From Phytopythium helicoides (lineage: Eukaryota; Oomycota; Peronosporomycetes; Pythiales; Pythiaceae), in the NCBI GenBank assembly GCA_024867545.1, contig JANFNE010000004.1, forward strand, positions 1,550,001 to 1,614,000: DNA of 64,000 nucleotides, read 5' to 3'. Position numbers and translations under genes: made by a program. The notes below the pieces were generated by a model. It did not search any database, was not told the origin of the DNA, and saw only the letters and a program-made list of their open reading frames with translations. This document shows positions 13,799 through 28,715 of the stretch, in pieces. The first letter of the stretch is position 1. Each line of letters opens with the position of its first letter.

Positions 13799-14393
13799 GA
13801 CCACAAACCATCATACACACACAAACAAACACAAACACCACCAAACTATAAACTACAAACAAACAAACAACAGAAAACGACACAAACAAAAATACACACA
13901 CAACACAACACACACAACACAACACCACACCACACTACCAACACGCTACTCATTTTCACAACAACAACAAATACAACATCACACACACCACACCTGTACT
14001 CGCGTCGTCAAGTCGTCGTAAAAACAACTCCCCATCTACCAATCTCACACACACCACGAGGTTCACGCACTACTGTTCCGAAACGAAACACGAAAACCAA
14101 GTGCTAAGAAGGGATCATGAATCGAATGTGAGAATGTGAGAATGTGAAAAAAGAAAGTACACATGACACGACCTCCTATTCAACGGCACTCGCTGCGCCA
14201 AACGAATCAATACCCGAGAGAGAGAGAGAGAGAGAGAGAAATATCATCGGAATAAAGTGAATAGGAGTGAACGGGTCGAGTCGAGTCGGTAAAGAAAGTG
14301 GGAATGGCGAATGGGTGATGGTAATGGGATAGAAGCGAGCAGAAGTAGGCAGTGGTGTGTTGAATGTGGGTCGCAAAAGGAAAGAAAGGAGTA

Positions 14394-14465
14394 TGCCCCC
14401 AGGCAGGATTGAACTACCGACCTTCCGCTTACTAAGCGGGTGCTCTACCACTGAGCTATAGGGGC
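14394..14465 (-). tRNA. tRNA-Thr(AGU), array unit 22
   Basis: 667 bp from unit 21; (GA)12; first spacer W (10 bp longer than X) together with CCTATACTC. Confidence 0.95.
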
Positions 14466-14890
14466 GACCACAAACCATCATACACACACAAACAAACACA
14501 AACACCACCAAACTATAAACTACAAACAAACAAACAACAGAAAACGACACAAACAAAAATACACACACAACACAACACACACAACACACCACAACACACC
14601 ACAACACCACACTACCAACACGCTACTCATTTTCACAACAACAACAAATACAACATCACACACACCACACCTATACTCGCGTCGTCAAGTCGTCGTAAAA
14701 ACAACTCCCCATCTACCAATCTCACACACACCACGAGGTTCACGCACTACTGTTCCGAAACGAAACACGAAAACCAAGTGCTAAGAAGGGATCATGAATC
14801 GAATGTGAGAATGTGAGAATGTGAAAAAAGAAAGTACACATGACACGACCTCCTATTCAACGGCACTCGCTGCGCCAAACGAATCAATAC

Positions 14891-14937
<47 letters not shown>

Positions 14938-15086
14938 CATCGGAATAAAGTGAATAGGAGTGAACGGGTCGAGTCGAGTCGGTAAAGAAAGTGGGAATGA
15001 CGAATGGGTGATGGTAATGGGATAGAAGTGAGCAGAAGTAGGCAGTGGTGTGTTGAATGTGGGTCGCAAAAGGAAAGAAAGGAGTA

Positions 15087-15158
15087 TGCCCCCAGGCAGG
15101 ATTGAACTACCGACCTTCCGCTTACTAAGCGGGTGCTCTACCACTGAGCTATAGGGGC
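15087..15158 (-). tRNA. tRNA-Thr(AGU), array unit 23
   Basis: 693 bp from unit 22; (GA)20, A-class, and a private spacer variant V. Confidence 0.95.
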
Positions 15159-15573
15159 GACCACAAACCATCATACACACACAAACAAACACAAACACCA
15201 CCAAACTATAAACTACAAACAAACAAACAACAGAAAACGACACAAACAAAAATACACACACAACACAACACACACAACACACCACCACACCACACTACCA
15301 ACACGCTACTCATTTTCACAACAACAACAAATACAACATCACACACACCACACCTGTACTCGCGTCGTCAAGTCGTCGTAAAAACAACTCCCCATCTACC
15401 AATCTCACACACACCACGAGGTTCACGCACTACTGTTCCGAAACGAAACACGAAAACCAAGTGCTAAGAAGGGATCATGAATCGAATGTGAGAATGTGAG
15501 AATGTGAAAAAAGAAAGTACACATGACACGACCTCCTATTCAACGGCACTCGCTGCGCCAAACGAATCAATAC

Positions 15574-15630
<57 letters not shown>

Positions 15631-15779
15631 CATCGGAATAAAGTGAATAGGAGTGAACGGGTCGAGTCGAGTCGGTAAAGAAAGTGGGAATGGCGAATGG
15701 GTGATGGTAATGGGATAGAAGCGAGCAGAAGTAGGCAGTGGTGTGTTGAATGTGGGTCGCAAAAGGAAAGAAAGGAGTA

Positions 15780-15851
15780 TGCCCCCAGGCAGGATTGAAC
15801 TACCGACCTTCCGCTTACTAAGCGGGTGCTCTACCACTGAGCTATAGGGGC
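15780..15851 (-). tRNA. tRNA-Thr(AGU), array unit 24
   Basis: 693 bp from unit 23; (GA)25, spacer X. Confidence 0.95.
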
Positions 15852-16266
15852 GACCACAAACCATCATACACACACAAACAAACACAAACACCACCAAACT
15901 ATAAACTACAAACAAACAAACAACAGAAAACGACACAAACAAAAATACACACACAACACAACACACACAACACACCACAACACCACACTACCAACACGCT
16001 ACTCATTTTCACAACAACAACAAATACAACATCACACACACCACACCTGTACTCGCGTCGTCAAGTCGTCGTAAAAACAACTCCCCATCTACCAATCTCA
16101 CACACACCACGAGGTTCACGCACTACTGTTCCGAAACGAAACACGAAAACCAAGTGCTAAGAAGGGATCATGAATCGAATGTGAGAATGTGAGAATGTGA
16201 AAAAAGAAAGTACACATGACACGACCTCCTATTCAACGGCACTCGCTGCGCCAAACGAATCAATAC

Positions 16267-16317
<51 letters not shown>

Positions 16318-16466
16318 CATCGGAATAAAGTGAATAGGAGTGAACGGGTCGAGTCGAGTCGGTAAAGAAAGTGGGAATGGCGAATGGGTGATGGTAATGG
16401 GATAGAAGCGAGCAGAAGTAGGCAGTGGTGTGTTGAATGTGGGTCGCAAAAGGAAAGAAAGGAGTA

Positions 16467-16538
16467 TGCCCCCAGGCAGGATTGAACTACCGACCTTCCG
16501 CTTACTAAGCGGGTGCTCTACCACTGAGCTATAGGGGC
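16467..16538 (-). tRNA. tRNA-Thr(AGU), array unit 25
   Basis: 687 bp from unit 24; (GA)22, spacer X. Confidence 0.95.
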
Positions 16539-16953
16539 GACCACAAACCATCATACACACACAAACAAACACAAACACCACCAAACTATAAACTACAAAC
16601 AAACAAACAACAGAAAACGACACAAACAAAAATACACACACAACACAACACACACAACACACCACAACACCACACTACCAACACGCTACTCATTTTCACA
16701 ACAACAACAAATACAACATCACACACACCACACCTGTACTCGCGTCGTCAAGTCGTCGTAAAAACAACTCCCCATCTACCAATCTCACACACACCACGAG
16801 GTTCACGCACTACTGTTCCGAAACGAAACACGAAAACCAAGTGCTAAGAAGGGATCATGAATCGAATGTGAGAATGTGAGAATGTGAAAAAAGAAAGTAC
16901 ACATGACACGACCTCCTATTCAACGGCACTCGCTGCGCCAAACGAATCAATAC

Positions 16954-17002
<49 letters not shown>

Positions 17003-17151
17003 CATCGGAATAAAGTGAATAGGAGTGAACGGGTCGAGTCGAGTCGGTAAAGAAAGTGGGAATGGCGAATGGGTGATGGTAATGGGATAGAAGCGAGCAG
17101 AAGTAGGCAGTGGTGTGTTGAATGTGGGTCGCAAAAGGAAAGAAAGGAGTA

Positions 17152-17223
17152 TGCCCCCAGGCAGGATTGAACTACCGACCTTCCGCTTACTAAGCGGGTG
17201 CTCTACCACTGAGCTATAGGGGC
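17152..17223 (-). tRNA. tRNA-Thr(AGU), array unit 26
   Basis: 685 bp from unit 25; (GA)21, spacer X. Confidence 0.95.
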
Positions 17224-17638
17224 GACCACAAACCATCATACACACACAAACAAACACAAACACCACCAAACTATAAACTACAAACAAACAAACAACAGAA
17301 AACGACACAAACAAAAATACACACACAACACAACACACACAACACACCACAACACCACACTACCAACACGCTACTCATTTTCACAACAACAACAAATACA
17401 ACATCACACACACCACACCTGTACTCGCGTCGTCAAGTCGTCGTAAAAACAACTCCCCATCTACCAATCTCACACACACCACGAGGTTCACGCACTACTG
17501 TTCCGAAACGAAACACGAAAACCAAGTGCTAAGAAGGGATCATGAATCGAATGTGAGAATGTGAGAATGTGAAAAAAGAAAGTACACATGACACGACCTC
17601 CTATTCAACGGCACTCGCTGCGCCAAACGAATCAATAC

Positions 17639-17681
<43 letters not shown>

Positions 17682-17830
17682 CATCGGAATAAAGTGAATA
17701 GGAGTGAACGGGTCGAGTCGAGTCGGTAAAGAAAGTGGGAATGGCGAATGGGTGATGGTAATGGGATAGAAGCGAGCAGAAGTAGGCAGTGGTGTGTTGA
17801 ATGTGGGTCGCAAAAGGAAAGAAAGGAGTA

Positions 17831-17902
17831 TGCCCCCAGGCAGGATTGAACTACCGACCTTCCGCTTACTAAGCGGGTGCTCTACCACTGAGCTATAGGG
17901 GC
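17831..17902 (-). tRNA. tRNA-Thr(AGU), array unit 27
   Basis: 679 bp from unit 26; (GA)18, spacer X. Confidence 0.95.
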
Positions 17903-18317
17903 GACCACAAACCATCATACACACACAAACAAACACAAACACCACCAAACTATAAACTACAAACAAACAAACAACAGAAAACGACACAAACAAAAATACA
18001 CACACAACACAACACACACAACACACCACAACACCACACTACCAACACGCTACTCATTTTCACAACAACAACAAATACAACATCACACACACCACACCTG
18101 TACTCGCGTCGTCAAGTCGTCGTAAAAACAACTCCCCATCTACCAATCTCACACACACCACGAGGTTCACGCACTACTGTTCCGAAACGAAACACGAAAA
18201 CCAAGTGCTAAGAAGGGATCATGAATCGAATGTGAGAATGTGAGAATGTGAAAAAAGAAAGTACACATGACACGACCTCCTATTCAACGGCACTCGCTGC
18301 GCCAAACGAATCAATAC

Positions 18318-18364
<47 letters not shown>

Positions 18365-18513
18365 CATCGGAATAAAGTGAATAGGAGTGAACGGGTCGAG
18401 TCGAGTCGGTAAAGAAAGTGGGAATGGCGAATGGGTGATGGTAATGGGATAGAAGCGAGCAGAAGTAGGCAGTGGTGTGTTGAATGTGGGTCGCAAAAGG
18501 AAAGAAAGGAGTA

Positions 18514-18585
18514 TGCCCCCAGGCAGGATTGAACTACCGACCTTCCGCTTACTAAGCGGGTGCTCTACCACTGAGCTATAGGGGC
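18514..18585 (-). tRNA. tRNA-Thr(AGU), array unit 28
   Basis: 683 bp from unit 27; (GA)20, spacer X. Units 28-30 look alike. Confidence 0.95.
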
Positions 18586-19000
18586 GACCACAAACCATCA
18601 TACACACACAAACAAACACAAACACCACCAAACTATAAACTACAAACAAACAAACAACAGAAAACGACACAAACAAAAATACACACACAACACAACACAC
18701 ACAACACACCACAACACCACACTACCAACACGCTACTCATTTTCACAACAACAACAAATACAACATCACACACACCACACCTGTACTCGCGTCGTCAAGT
18801 CGTCGTAAAAACAACTCCCCATCTACCAATCTCACACACACCACGAGGTTCACGCACTACTGTTCCGAAACGAAACACGAAAACCAAGTGCTAAGAAGGG
18901 ATCATGAATCGAATGTGAGAATGTGAGAATGTGAAAAAAGAAAGTACACATGACACGACCTCCTATTCAACGGCACTCGCTGCGCCAAACGAATCAATAC

Positions 19001-19047
<47 letters not shown>

Positions 19048-19196
19048 CATCGGAATAAAGTGAATAGGAGTGAACGGGTCGAGTCGAGTCGGTAAAGAAA
19101 GTGGGAATGGCGAATGGGTGATGGTAATGGGATAGAAGCGAGCAGAAGTAGGCAGTGGTGTGTTGAATGTGGGTCGCAAAAGGAAAGAAAGGAGTA

Positions 19197-19268
19197 TGCC
19201 CCCAGGCAGGATTGAACTACCGACCTTCCGCTTACTAAGCGGGTGCTCTACCACTGAGCTATAGGGGC
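19197..19268 (-). tRNA. tRNA-Thr(AGU), array unit 29
   Basis: 683 bp from unit 28; (GA)20, spacer X. Confidence 0.95.
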
Positions 19269-19683
19269 GACCACAAACCATCATACACACACAAACAAAC
19301 ACAAACACCACCAAACTATAAACTACAAACAAACAAACAACAGAAAACGACACAAACAAAAATACACACACAACACAACACACACAACACACCACAACAC
19401 CACACTACCAACACGCTACTCATTTTCACAACAACAACAAATACAACATCACACACACCACACCTGTACTCGCGTCGTCAAGTCGTCGTAAAAACAACTC
19501 CCCATCTACCAATCTCACACACACCACGAGGTTCACGCACTACTGTTCCGAAACGAAACACGAAAACCAAGTGCTAAGAAGGGATCATGAATCGAATGTG
19601 AGAATGTGAGAATGTGAAAAAAGAAAGTACACATGACACGACCTCCTATTCAACGGCACTCGCTGCGCCAAACGAATCAATAC

Positions 19684-19730
<47 letters not shown>

Positions 19731-19879
19731 CATCGGAATAAAGTGAATAGGAGTGAACGGGTCGAGTCGAGTCGGTAAAGAAAGTGGGAATGGCGAATGG
19801 GTGATGGTAATGGGATAGAAGCGAGCAGAAGTAGGCAGTGGTGTGTTGAATGTGGGTCGCAAAAGGAAAGAAAGGAGTA

Positions 19880-19951
19880 TGCCCCCAGGCAGGATTGAAC
19901 TACCGACCTTCCGCTTACTAAGCGGGTGCTCTACCACTGAGCTATAGGGGC
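19880..19951 (-). tRNA. tRNA-Thr(AGU), array unit 30
   Basis: 683 bp from unit 29; (GA)20, spacer X. Confidence 0.95.
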
Positions 19952-20538
19952 GACCACAAACCATCATACACACACAAACAAACACAAACACCACCAAACT
20001 ATAAACTACAAACAAACAAACAACAGAAAACGACACAAACAAAAATACACACACAACACAACACACACAACACACCACAACACCACACTACCAACACGCT
20101 ACTCATTTTCACAACAACAACAAATACAACATCACACACACCACACCTGTACTCGCGTCGTCAAGTCGTCGTAAAAACAACTCCCCATCTACCAATCTCA
20201 CACACACCACGAGGTTCACGCACTACTGTTCCGAAACGAAACACGAAAACCAAGTGCTAAGAAGGGATCATGAATCGAATGTGAGAATGTGAGAATGTGA
20301 AAAAAGAAAGTACACATGACACGACCTCCTATTCAACGGCACTCGCTGCGCCAAACGAATCAATACTCGAAAGAGAGAGAGAGAAATATCATTGGAATAA
20401 AGTGAATAGGAGTGAACGGGTCGAGTCGAGTCGGTAAAGAAAGTGGGAATGGCGAATGGGTGATGGTAATGGGATAGAAGCGAGCAGAAGTAGGCAGTGG
20501 TGTGTTGAATGTGGGTCGCAAAAGGAAAGAAAGGAGTA

Positions 20539-20610
20539 TGCCCCCAGGCAGGATTGAACTACCGACCTTCCGCTTACTAAGCGGGTGCTCTACCACTGAG
20601 CTATAGGGGC
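20539..20610 (-). tRNA. tRNA-Thr(AGU), array unit 31
   Basis: 659 bp from unit 30; short CATTGG class; CCTATACTC. Confidence 0.95.
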
Positions 20611-21025
20611 GACCACAAACCATCATACACACACAAACAAACACAAACACCACCAAACTATAAACTACAAACAAACAAACAACAGAAAACGACACAAACA
20701 AAAATACACACACAACACAACACACACAACACACCACAACACCACACTACCAACACGCTACTCATTTTCACAACAACAACAAATACAACATCACACACAC
20801 CACACCTATACTCGCGTCGTCAAGTCGTCGTAAAAACAACTCCCCATCTACCAATCTCACACACACCACGAGGTTCACGCACTACTGTTCCGAAACGAAA
20901 CACGAAAACCAAGTGCTAAGAAGGGATCATGAATCGAATGTGAGAATGTGAGAATGTGAAAAAAGAAAGTACACATGACACGACCTCCTATTCAACGGCA
21001 CTCGCTGCGCCAAACGAATCAATAC

Positions 21026-21078
<53 letters not shown>

Positions 21079-21227
21079 CATCGGAATAAAGTGAATAGGA
21101 GTGAACGGGTCGAGTCGAGTCGGTAAAGAAAGTGGGAATGACGAATGGGTGATGGTAATGGGATAGAAGTGAGCAGAAGTAGGCAGTGGTGTGTTGAATG
21201 TGGGTCGCAAAAGGAAAGAAAGGAGTA

Positions 21228-21299
21228 TGCCCCCAGGCAGGATTGAACTACCGACCTTCCGCTTACTAAGCGGGTGCTCTACCACTGAGCTATAGGGGC
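21228..21299 (-). tRNA. tRNA-Thr(AGU), array unit 32
   Basis: 689 bp from unit 31; (GA)23, A-class; CCTATACTC. Confidence 0.95.
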
Positions 21300-21886
21300 G
21301 ACCACAAACCATCATACACACACAAACAAACACAAACACCACCAAACTATAAACTACAAACAAACAAACAACAGAAAACGACACAAACAAAAATACACAC
21401 ACAACACAACACACACAACACACCACAACACCACACTACCAACACGCTACTCATTTTCACAACAACAACAAATACAACATCACACACACCACACCTATAC
21501 TCGCGTCGTCAAGTCGTCGTAAAAACAACTCCCCATCTACCAATCTCACACACACCACGAGGTTCACGCACTACTGTTCCGAAACGAAACACGAAAACCA
21601 AGTGCTAAGAAGGGATCATGAATCGAATGTGAGAATGTGAGAATGTGAAAAAAGAAAGTACACATGACACGACCTCCTATTCAACGGCACTCGCTGCGCC
21701 AAACGAATCAATACTCGAAAGAGAGAGAGAGAAATATCATTGGAATAAAGTGAATAGGAGTGAACGGGTCGAGTCGAGTCGGTAAAGAAAGTGGGAATGG
21801 CGAATGGGTGATGGTAATGGGATAGAAGCGAGCAGAAGTAGGCAGTGGTGTGTTGAATGTGGGTCGCAAAAGGAAAGAAAGGAGTA

Positions 21887-21958
21887 TGCCCCCAGGCAGG
21901 ATTGAACTACCGACCTTCCGCTTACTAAGCGGGTGCTCTACCACTGAGCTATAGGGGC
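21887..21958 (-). tRNA. tRNA-Thr(AGU), array unit 33
   Basis: 659 bp from unit 32; short CATTGG class, spacer X. Confidence 0.95.
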
Positions 21959-22373
21959 GACCACAAACCATCATACACACACAAACAAACACAAACACCA
22001 CCAAACTATAAACTACAAACAAACAAACAACAGAAAACGACACAAACAAAAATACACACACAACACAACACACACAACACACCACAACACCACACTACCA
22101 ACACGCTACTCATTTTCACAACAACAACAAATACAACATCACACACACCACACCTGTACTCGCGTCGTCAAGTCGTCGTAAAAACAACTCCCCATCTACC
22201 AATCTCACACACACCACGAGGTTCACGCACTACTGTTCCGAAACGAAACACGAAAACCAAGTGCTAAGAAGGGATCATGAATCGAATGTGAGAATGTGAG
22301 AATGTGAAAAAAGAAAGTACACATGACACGACCTCCTATTCAACGGCACTCGCTGCGCCAAACGAATCAATAC

Positions 22374-22420
<47 letters not shown>

Positions 22421-22569
22421 CATCGGAATAAAGTGAATAGGAGTGAACGGGTCGAGTCGAGTCGGTAAAGAAAGTGGGAATGACGAATGGGTGATGGTAA
22501 TGGGATAGAAGTGAGCAGAAGTAGGCAGTGGTGTGTTGAATGTGGGTCGCAAAAGGAAAGAAAGGAGTA

Positions 22570-22641
22570 TGCCCCCAGGCAGGATTGAACTACCGACCTT
22601 CCGCTTACTAAGCGGGTGCTCTACCACTGAGCTATAGGGGC
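22570..22641 (-). tRNA. tRNA-Thr(AGU), array unit 34
   Basis: 683 bp from unit 33; (GA)20, A-class; spacer W' with an AAGC substitution (CAAGCAAAC). Confidence 0.95.
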
Positions 22642-23229
22642 GACCACAAACCATCATACACACACAAACAAACACAAACACCACCAAACTATAAACTACA
22701 AACAAGCAAACAACAGAAAACGACACAAACAAAAATACACACACAACACAACACACCACAACACACCACAACACCACACTACCAACACGCTACTCATTTT
22801 CACAACAACAACAAATACAACATCACACACACCACACCTATACTCGCGTCGTCAAGTCGTCGTAAAAACAACTCCCCATCTACCAATCTCACACACACCA
22901 CGAGGTTCACGCACTACTGTTCCGAAACGAAACACGAAAACCAAGTGCTAAGAAGGGATCATGAATCGAATGTGAGAATGTGAGAATGTGAAAAAAGAAA
23001 GTACACATGACACGACCTCCTATTCAACGGCACTCGCTGCGCCAAACGAATCAATACCCGAGAGAGAGAGAGAGAAATATCATTGGAATAAAGTGAATAG
23101 GAGTGAACGGGTCGAGTCGAGTCGGTAAAGAAAGTGGGAATGGCGAATGGGTGATGGTAATGGGATAGAAGCGAGCAGAAGTAGGCAGTGGTGTGTTGAA
23201 TGTGGGTCGCAAAAGGAAAGAAAGGAGTA

Positions 23230-23301
23230 TGCCCCCAGGCAGGATTGAACTACCGACCTTCCGCTTACTAAGCGGGTGCTCTACCACTGAGCTATAGGGG
23301 C
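23230..23301 (-). tRNA. tRNA-Thr(AGU), array unit 35
   Basis: 660 bp from unit 34. A mosaic: uninterrupted (GA)8 with CATTGG on the left, and unit 34's AAGC/W' spacer on the right. Confidence 0.95.
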
Positions 23302-23717
23302 GACCACAAACCATCATACACACACAAACAAACACAAACACCACCAAACTATAAACTACAAACAAGCAAACAACAGAAAACGACACAAACAAAAATACAC
23401 ACACAACACAACACACCACAACACACCACAACACCACACTACCAACACGCTACTCATTTTCACAACAACAACAAATACAACATCACACACACCACACCTA
23501 TACTCGCGTCGTCAAGTCGTCGTAAAAACAACTCCCCATCTACCAATCTCACACACACCACGAGGTTCACGCACTACTGTTCCGAAACGAAACACGAAAA
23601 CCAAGTGCTAAGAAGGGATCATGAATCGAATGTGAGAATGTGAGAATGTGAAAAAAGAAAGTACACATGACACGACCTCCTATTCAACGGCACTCGCTGC
23701 GCCAAACGAATCAATAC

Positions 23718-23760
<43 letters not shown>

Positions 23761-23909
23761 CATCGGAATAAAGTGAATAGGAGTGAACGGGTCGAGTCGA
23801 GTCGGTAAAGAAAGTGGGAATGGCGAATGGGTGATGGTAATGGGATAGAAGCGAGCAGAAGTAGGCAGTGGTGTGTTGAATGTGGGTCGCAAAAGGAAAG
23901 AAAGGAGTA

Positions 23910-23981
23910 TGCCCCCAGGCAGGATTGAACTACCGACCTTCCGCTTACTAAGCGGGTGCTCTACCACTGAGCTATAGGGGC
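23910..23981 (-). tRNA. tRNA-Thr(AGU), array unit 36
   Basis: 680 bp from unit 35; (GA)18, spacer W, CCTATACTC. Confidence 0.95.
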
Positions 23982-24406
23982 GACCACAAACCATCATACA
24001 CACACAAACAAACACAAACACCACCAAACTATAAACTACAAACAAACAAACAACAGAAAACGACACAAACAAAAATACACACACAACACAACACACACAA
24101 CACACCACAACACACCACAACACCACACTACCAACACGCTACTCATTTTCACAACAACAACAAATACAACATCACACACACCACACCTATACTCGCGTCG
24201 TCAAGTCGTCGTAAAAACAACTCCCCATCTACCAATCTCACACACACCACGAGGTTCACGCACTACTGTTCCGAAACGAAACACGAAAACCAAGTGCTAA
24301 GAAGGGATCATGAATCGAATGTGAGAATGTGAGAATGTGAAAAAAGAAAGTACACATGACACGACCTCCTATTCAACGGCACTCGCTGCGCCAAACGAAT
24401 CAATAC

Positions 24407-24453
<47 letters not shown>

Positions 24454-24602
24454 CATCGGAATAAAGTGAATAGGAGTGAACGGGTCGAGTCGAGTCGGTA
24501 AAGAAAGTGGGAATGGCGAATGGGTGATGGTAATGGGATAGAAGCGAGCAGAAGTAGGCAGTGGTGTGTTGAATGTGGGTCGCAAAAGGAAAGAAAGGAG
24601 TA

Positions 24603-24674
24603 TGCCCCCAGGCAGGATTGAACTACCGACCTTCCGCTTACTAAGCGGGTGCTCTACCACTGAGCTATAGGGGC
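24603..24674 (-). tRNA. tRNA-Thr(AGU), array unit 37
   Basis: 693 bp from unit 36; (GA)20, spacer X. Confidence 0.95.
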
Positions 24675-25261
24675 GACCACAAACCATCATACACACACAA
24701 ACAAACACAAACACCACCAAACTATAAACTACAAACAAACAAACAACAGAAAACGACACAAACAAAAATACACACACAACACAACACACACAACACACCA
24801 CAACACCACACTACCAACACGCTACTCATTTTCACAACAACAACAAATACAACATCACACACACCACACCTGTACTCGCGTCGTCAAGTCGTCGTAAAAA
24901 CAACTCCCCATCTACCAATCTCACACACACCACGAGGTTCACGCACTACTGTTCCGAAACGAAACACGAAAACCAAGTGCTAAGAAGGGATCATGAATCG
25001 AATGTGAGAATGTGAGAATGTGAAAAAAGAAAGTACACATGACACGACCTCCTATTCAACGGCACTCGCTGCGCCAAACGAATCAATACTCGAAAGAGAG
25101 AGAGAGAAATATCATTGGAATAAAGTGAATAGGAGTGAACGGGTCGAGTCGAGTCGGTAAAGAAAGTGGGAATGGCGAATGGGTGATGGTAATGGGATAG
25201 AAGCGAGCAGAAGTAGGCAGTGGTGTGTTGAATGTGGGTCGCAAAAGGAAAGAAAGGAGTA

Positions 25262-25333
25262 TGCCCCCAGGCAGGATTGAACTACCGACCTTCCGCTTAC
25301 TAAGCGGGTGCTCTACCACTGAGCTATAGGGGC
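25262..25333 (-). tRNA. tRNA-Thr(AGU), array unit 38
   Basis: 659 bp from unit 37; short CATTGG class, with an extra AAAC in the spacer and W' (as in unit 43). Confidence 0.95.
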
Positions 25334-25753
25334 GACCACAAACCATCATACACACACAAACAAACACAAACACCACCAAACTATAAACTACAAACAAACA
25401 AACAAACAACAGAAAACGACACAAACAAAAATACACACACAACACAACACACCACAACACACCACAACACCACACTACCAACACGCTACTCATTTTCACA
25501 ACAACAACAAATACAACATCACACACACCACACCTGTACTCGCGTCGTCAAGTCGTCGTAAAAACAACTCCCCATCTACCAATCTCACACACACCACGAG
25601 GTTCACGCACTACTGTTCCGAAACGAAACACGAAAACCAAGTGCTAAGAAGGGATCATGAATCGAATGTGAGAATGTGAGAATGTGAAAAAAGAAAGTAC
25701 ACATGACACGACCTCCTATTCAACGGCACTCGCTGCGCCAAACGAATCAATAC

Positions 25754-25814
<61 letters not shown>

Positions 25815-25963
25815 CATCGGAATAAAGTGAATAGGAGTGAACGGGTCGAGTCGAGTCGGTAAAGAAAGTGGGAATGGCGAATGGGTGATGGTAATGGGAT
25901 AGAAGCGAGCAGAAGTAGGCAGTGGTGTGTTGAATGTGGGTCGCAAAAGGAAAGAAAGGAGTA

Positions 25964-26035
25964 TGCCCCCAGGCAGGATTGAACTACCGACCTTCCGCTT
26001 ACTAAGCGGGTGCTCTACCACTGAGCTATAGGGGC
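25964..26035 (-). tRNA. tRNA-Thr(AGU), array unit 39
   Basis: 702 bp from unit 38; (GA)27; CCTATACTC. Confidence 0.95.
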
Positions 26036-26450
26036 GACCACAAACCATCATACACACACAAACAAACACAAACACCACCAAACTATAAACTACAAACAAA
26101 CAAACAACAGAAAACGACACAAACAAAAATACACACACAACACAACACACACAACACACCACAACACCACACTACCAACACGCTACTCATTTTCACAACA
26201 ACAACAAATACAACATCACACACACCACACCTATACTCGCGTCGTCAAGTCGTCGTAAAAACAACTCCCCATCTACCAATCTCACACACACCACGAGGTT
26301 CACGCACTACTGTTCCGAAACGAAACACGAAAACCAAGTGCTAAGAAGGGATCATGAATCGAATGTGAGAATGTGAGAATGTGAAAAAAGAAAGTACACA
26401 TGACACGACCTCCTATTCAACGGCACTCGCTGCGCCAAACGAATCAATAC

Positions 26451-26495
<45 letters not shown>

Positions 26496-26644
26496 CATCG
26501 GAATAAAGTGAATAGGAGTGAACGGGTCGAGTCGAGTCGGTAAAGAAAGTGGGAATGGCGAATGGGTGATGGTAATGGGATAGAAGCGAGCAGAAGTAGG
26601 CAGTGGTGTGTTGAATGTGGGTCGCAAAAGGAAAGAAAGGAGTA

Positions 26645-26716
26645 TGCCCCCAGGCAGGATTGAACTACCGACCTTCCGCTTACTAAGCGGGTGCTCTACC
26701 ACTGAGCTATAGGGGC
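26645..26716 (-). tRNA. tRNA-Thr(AGU), array unit 40
   Basis: 681 bp from unit 39; (GA)19; private CA deletion in the CTCACACACACC stretch to its right (near 26968). Confidence 0.95.
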
Positions 26717-27129
26717 GACCACAAACCATCATACACACACAAACAAACACAAACACCACCAAACTATAAACTACAAACAAACAAACAACAGAAAACGACA
26801 CAAACAAAAATACACACACAACACAACACACACAACACACCACAACACCACACTACCAACACGCTACTCATTTTCACAACAACAACAAATACAACATCAC
26901 ACACACCACACCTATACTCGCGTCGTCAAGTCGTCGTAAAAACAACTCCCCATCTACCAATCTCACACACCACGAGGTTCACGCACTACTGTTCCGAAAC
27001 GAAACACGAAAACCAAGTGCTAAGAAGGGATCATGAATCGAATGTGAGAATGTGAGAATGTGAAAAAAGAAAGTACACATGACACGACCTCCTATTCAAC
27101 GGCACTCGCTGCGCCAAACGAATCAATAC

Positions 27130-27198
<69 letters not shown>

Positions 27199-27347
27199 CA
27201 TCGGAATAAAGTGAATAGGAGTGAACGGGTCGAGTCGAGTCGGTAAAGAAAGTGGGAATGACGAATGGGTGATGGTAATGGGATAGAAGTGAGCAGAAGT
27301 AGGCAGTGGTGTGTTGAATGTGGGTCGCAAAAGGAAAGAAAGGAGTA

Positions 27348-27419
27348 TGCCCCCAGGCAGGATTGAACTACCGACCTTCCGCTTACTAAGCGGGTGCTCT
27401 ACCACTGAGCTATAGGGGC
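27348..27419 (-). tRNA. tRNA-Thr(AGU), array unit 41
   Basis: 703 bp from unit 40; (GA)31, A-class. Confidence 0.95.
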
Positions 27420-27834
27420 GACCACAAACCATCATACACACACAAACAAACACAAACACCACCAAACTATAAACTACAAACAAACAAACAACAGAAAACG
27501 ACACAAACAAAAATACACACACAACACAACACACACAACACACCACAACACCACACTACCAACACGCTACTCATTTTCACAACAACAACAAATACAACAT
27601 CACACACACCACACCTGTACTCGCGTCGTCAAGTCGTCGTAAAAACAACTCCCCATCTACCAATCTCACACACACCACGAGGTTCACGCACTACTGTTCC
27701 GAAACGAAACACGAAAACCAAGTGCTAAGAAGGGATCATGAATCGAATGTGAGAATGTGAGAATGTGAAAAAAGAAAGTACACATGACACGACCTCCTAT
27801 TCAACGGCACTCGCTGCGCCAAACGAATCAATAC

Positions 27835-27883
<49 letters not shown>

Positions 27884-28032
27884 CATCGGAATAAAGTGAA
27901 TAGGAGTGAACGGGTCGAGTCGAGTCGGTAAAGAAAGTGGGAATGGCGAATGGGTGATGGTAATGGGATAGAAGCGAGCAGAAGTAGGCAGTGGTGTGTT
28001 GAATGTGGGTCGCAAAAGGAAAGTAAGGAGTA

Positions 28033-28104
28033 TGCCCCCAGGCAGGATTGAACTACCGACCTTCCGCTTACTAAGCGGGTGCTCTACCACTGAGCTATAG
28101 GGGC
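28033..28104 (-). tRNA. tRNA-Thr(AGU), array unit 42
   Basis: 685 bp from unit 41; (GA)21. The only unit seen with a change in the 3' trailer (plus-strand A to T at 28024); the TTTT terminator is kept. Confidence 0.95.
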
Positions 28105-28519
28105 GACCACAAACCATCATACACACACAAACAAACACAAACACCACCAAACTATAAACTACAAACAAACAAACAACAGAAAACGACACAAACAAAAATA
28201 CACACACAACACAACACACACAACACACCACAACACCACACTACCAACACGCTACTCATTTTCACAACAACAACAAATACAACATCACACACACCACACC
28301 TGTACTCGCGTCGTCAAGTCGTCGTAAAAACAACTCCCCATCTACCAATCTCACACACACCACGAGGTTCACGCACTACTGTTCCGAAACGAAACACGAA
28401 AACCAAGTGCTAAGAAGGGATCATGAATCGAATGTGAGAATGTGAGAATGTGAAAAAAGAAAGTACACATGACACGACCTCCTATTCAACGGCACTCGCT
28501 GCGCCAAACGAATCAATAC

Positions 28520-28566
<47 letters not shown>

Positions 28567-28715
28567 CATCGGAATAAAGTGAATAGGAGTGAACGGGTCG
28601 AGTCGAGTCGGTAAAGAAAGTGGGAATGGCGAATGGGTGATGGTAATGGGATAGAAGCGAGCAGAAGTAGGCAGTGGTGTGTTGAATGTGGGTCGCAAAA
28701 GGAAAGAAAGGAGTA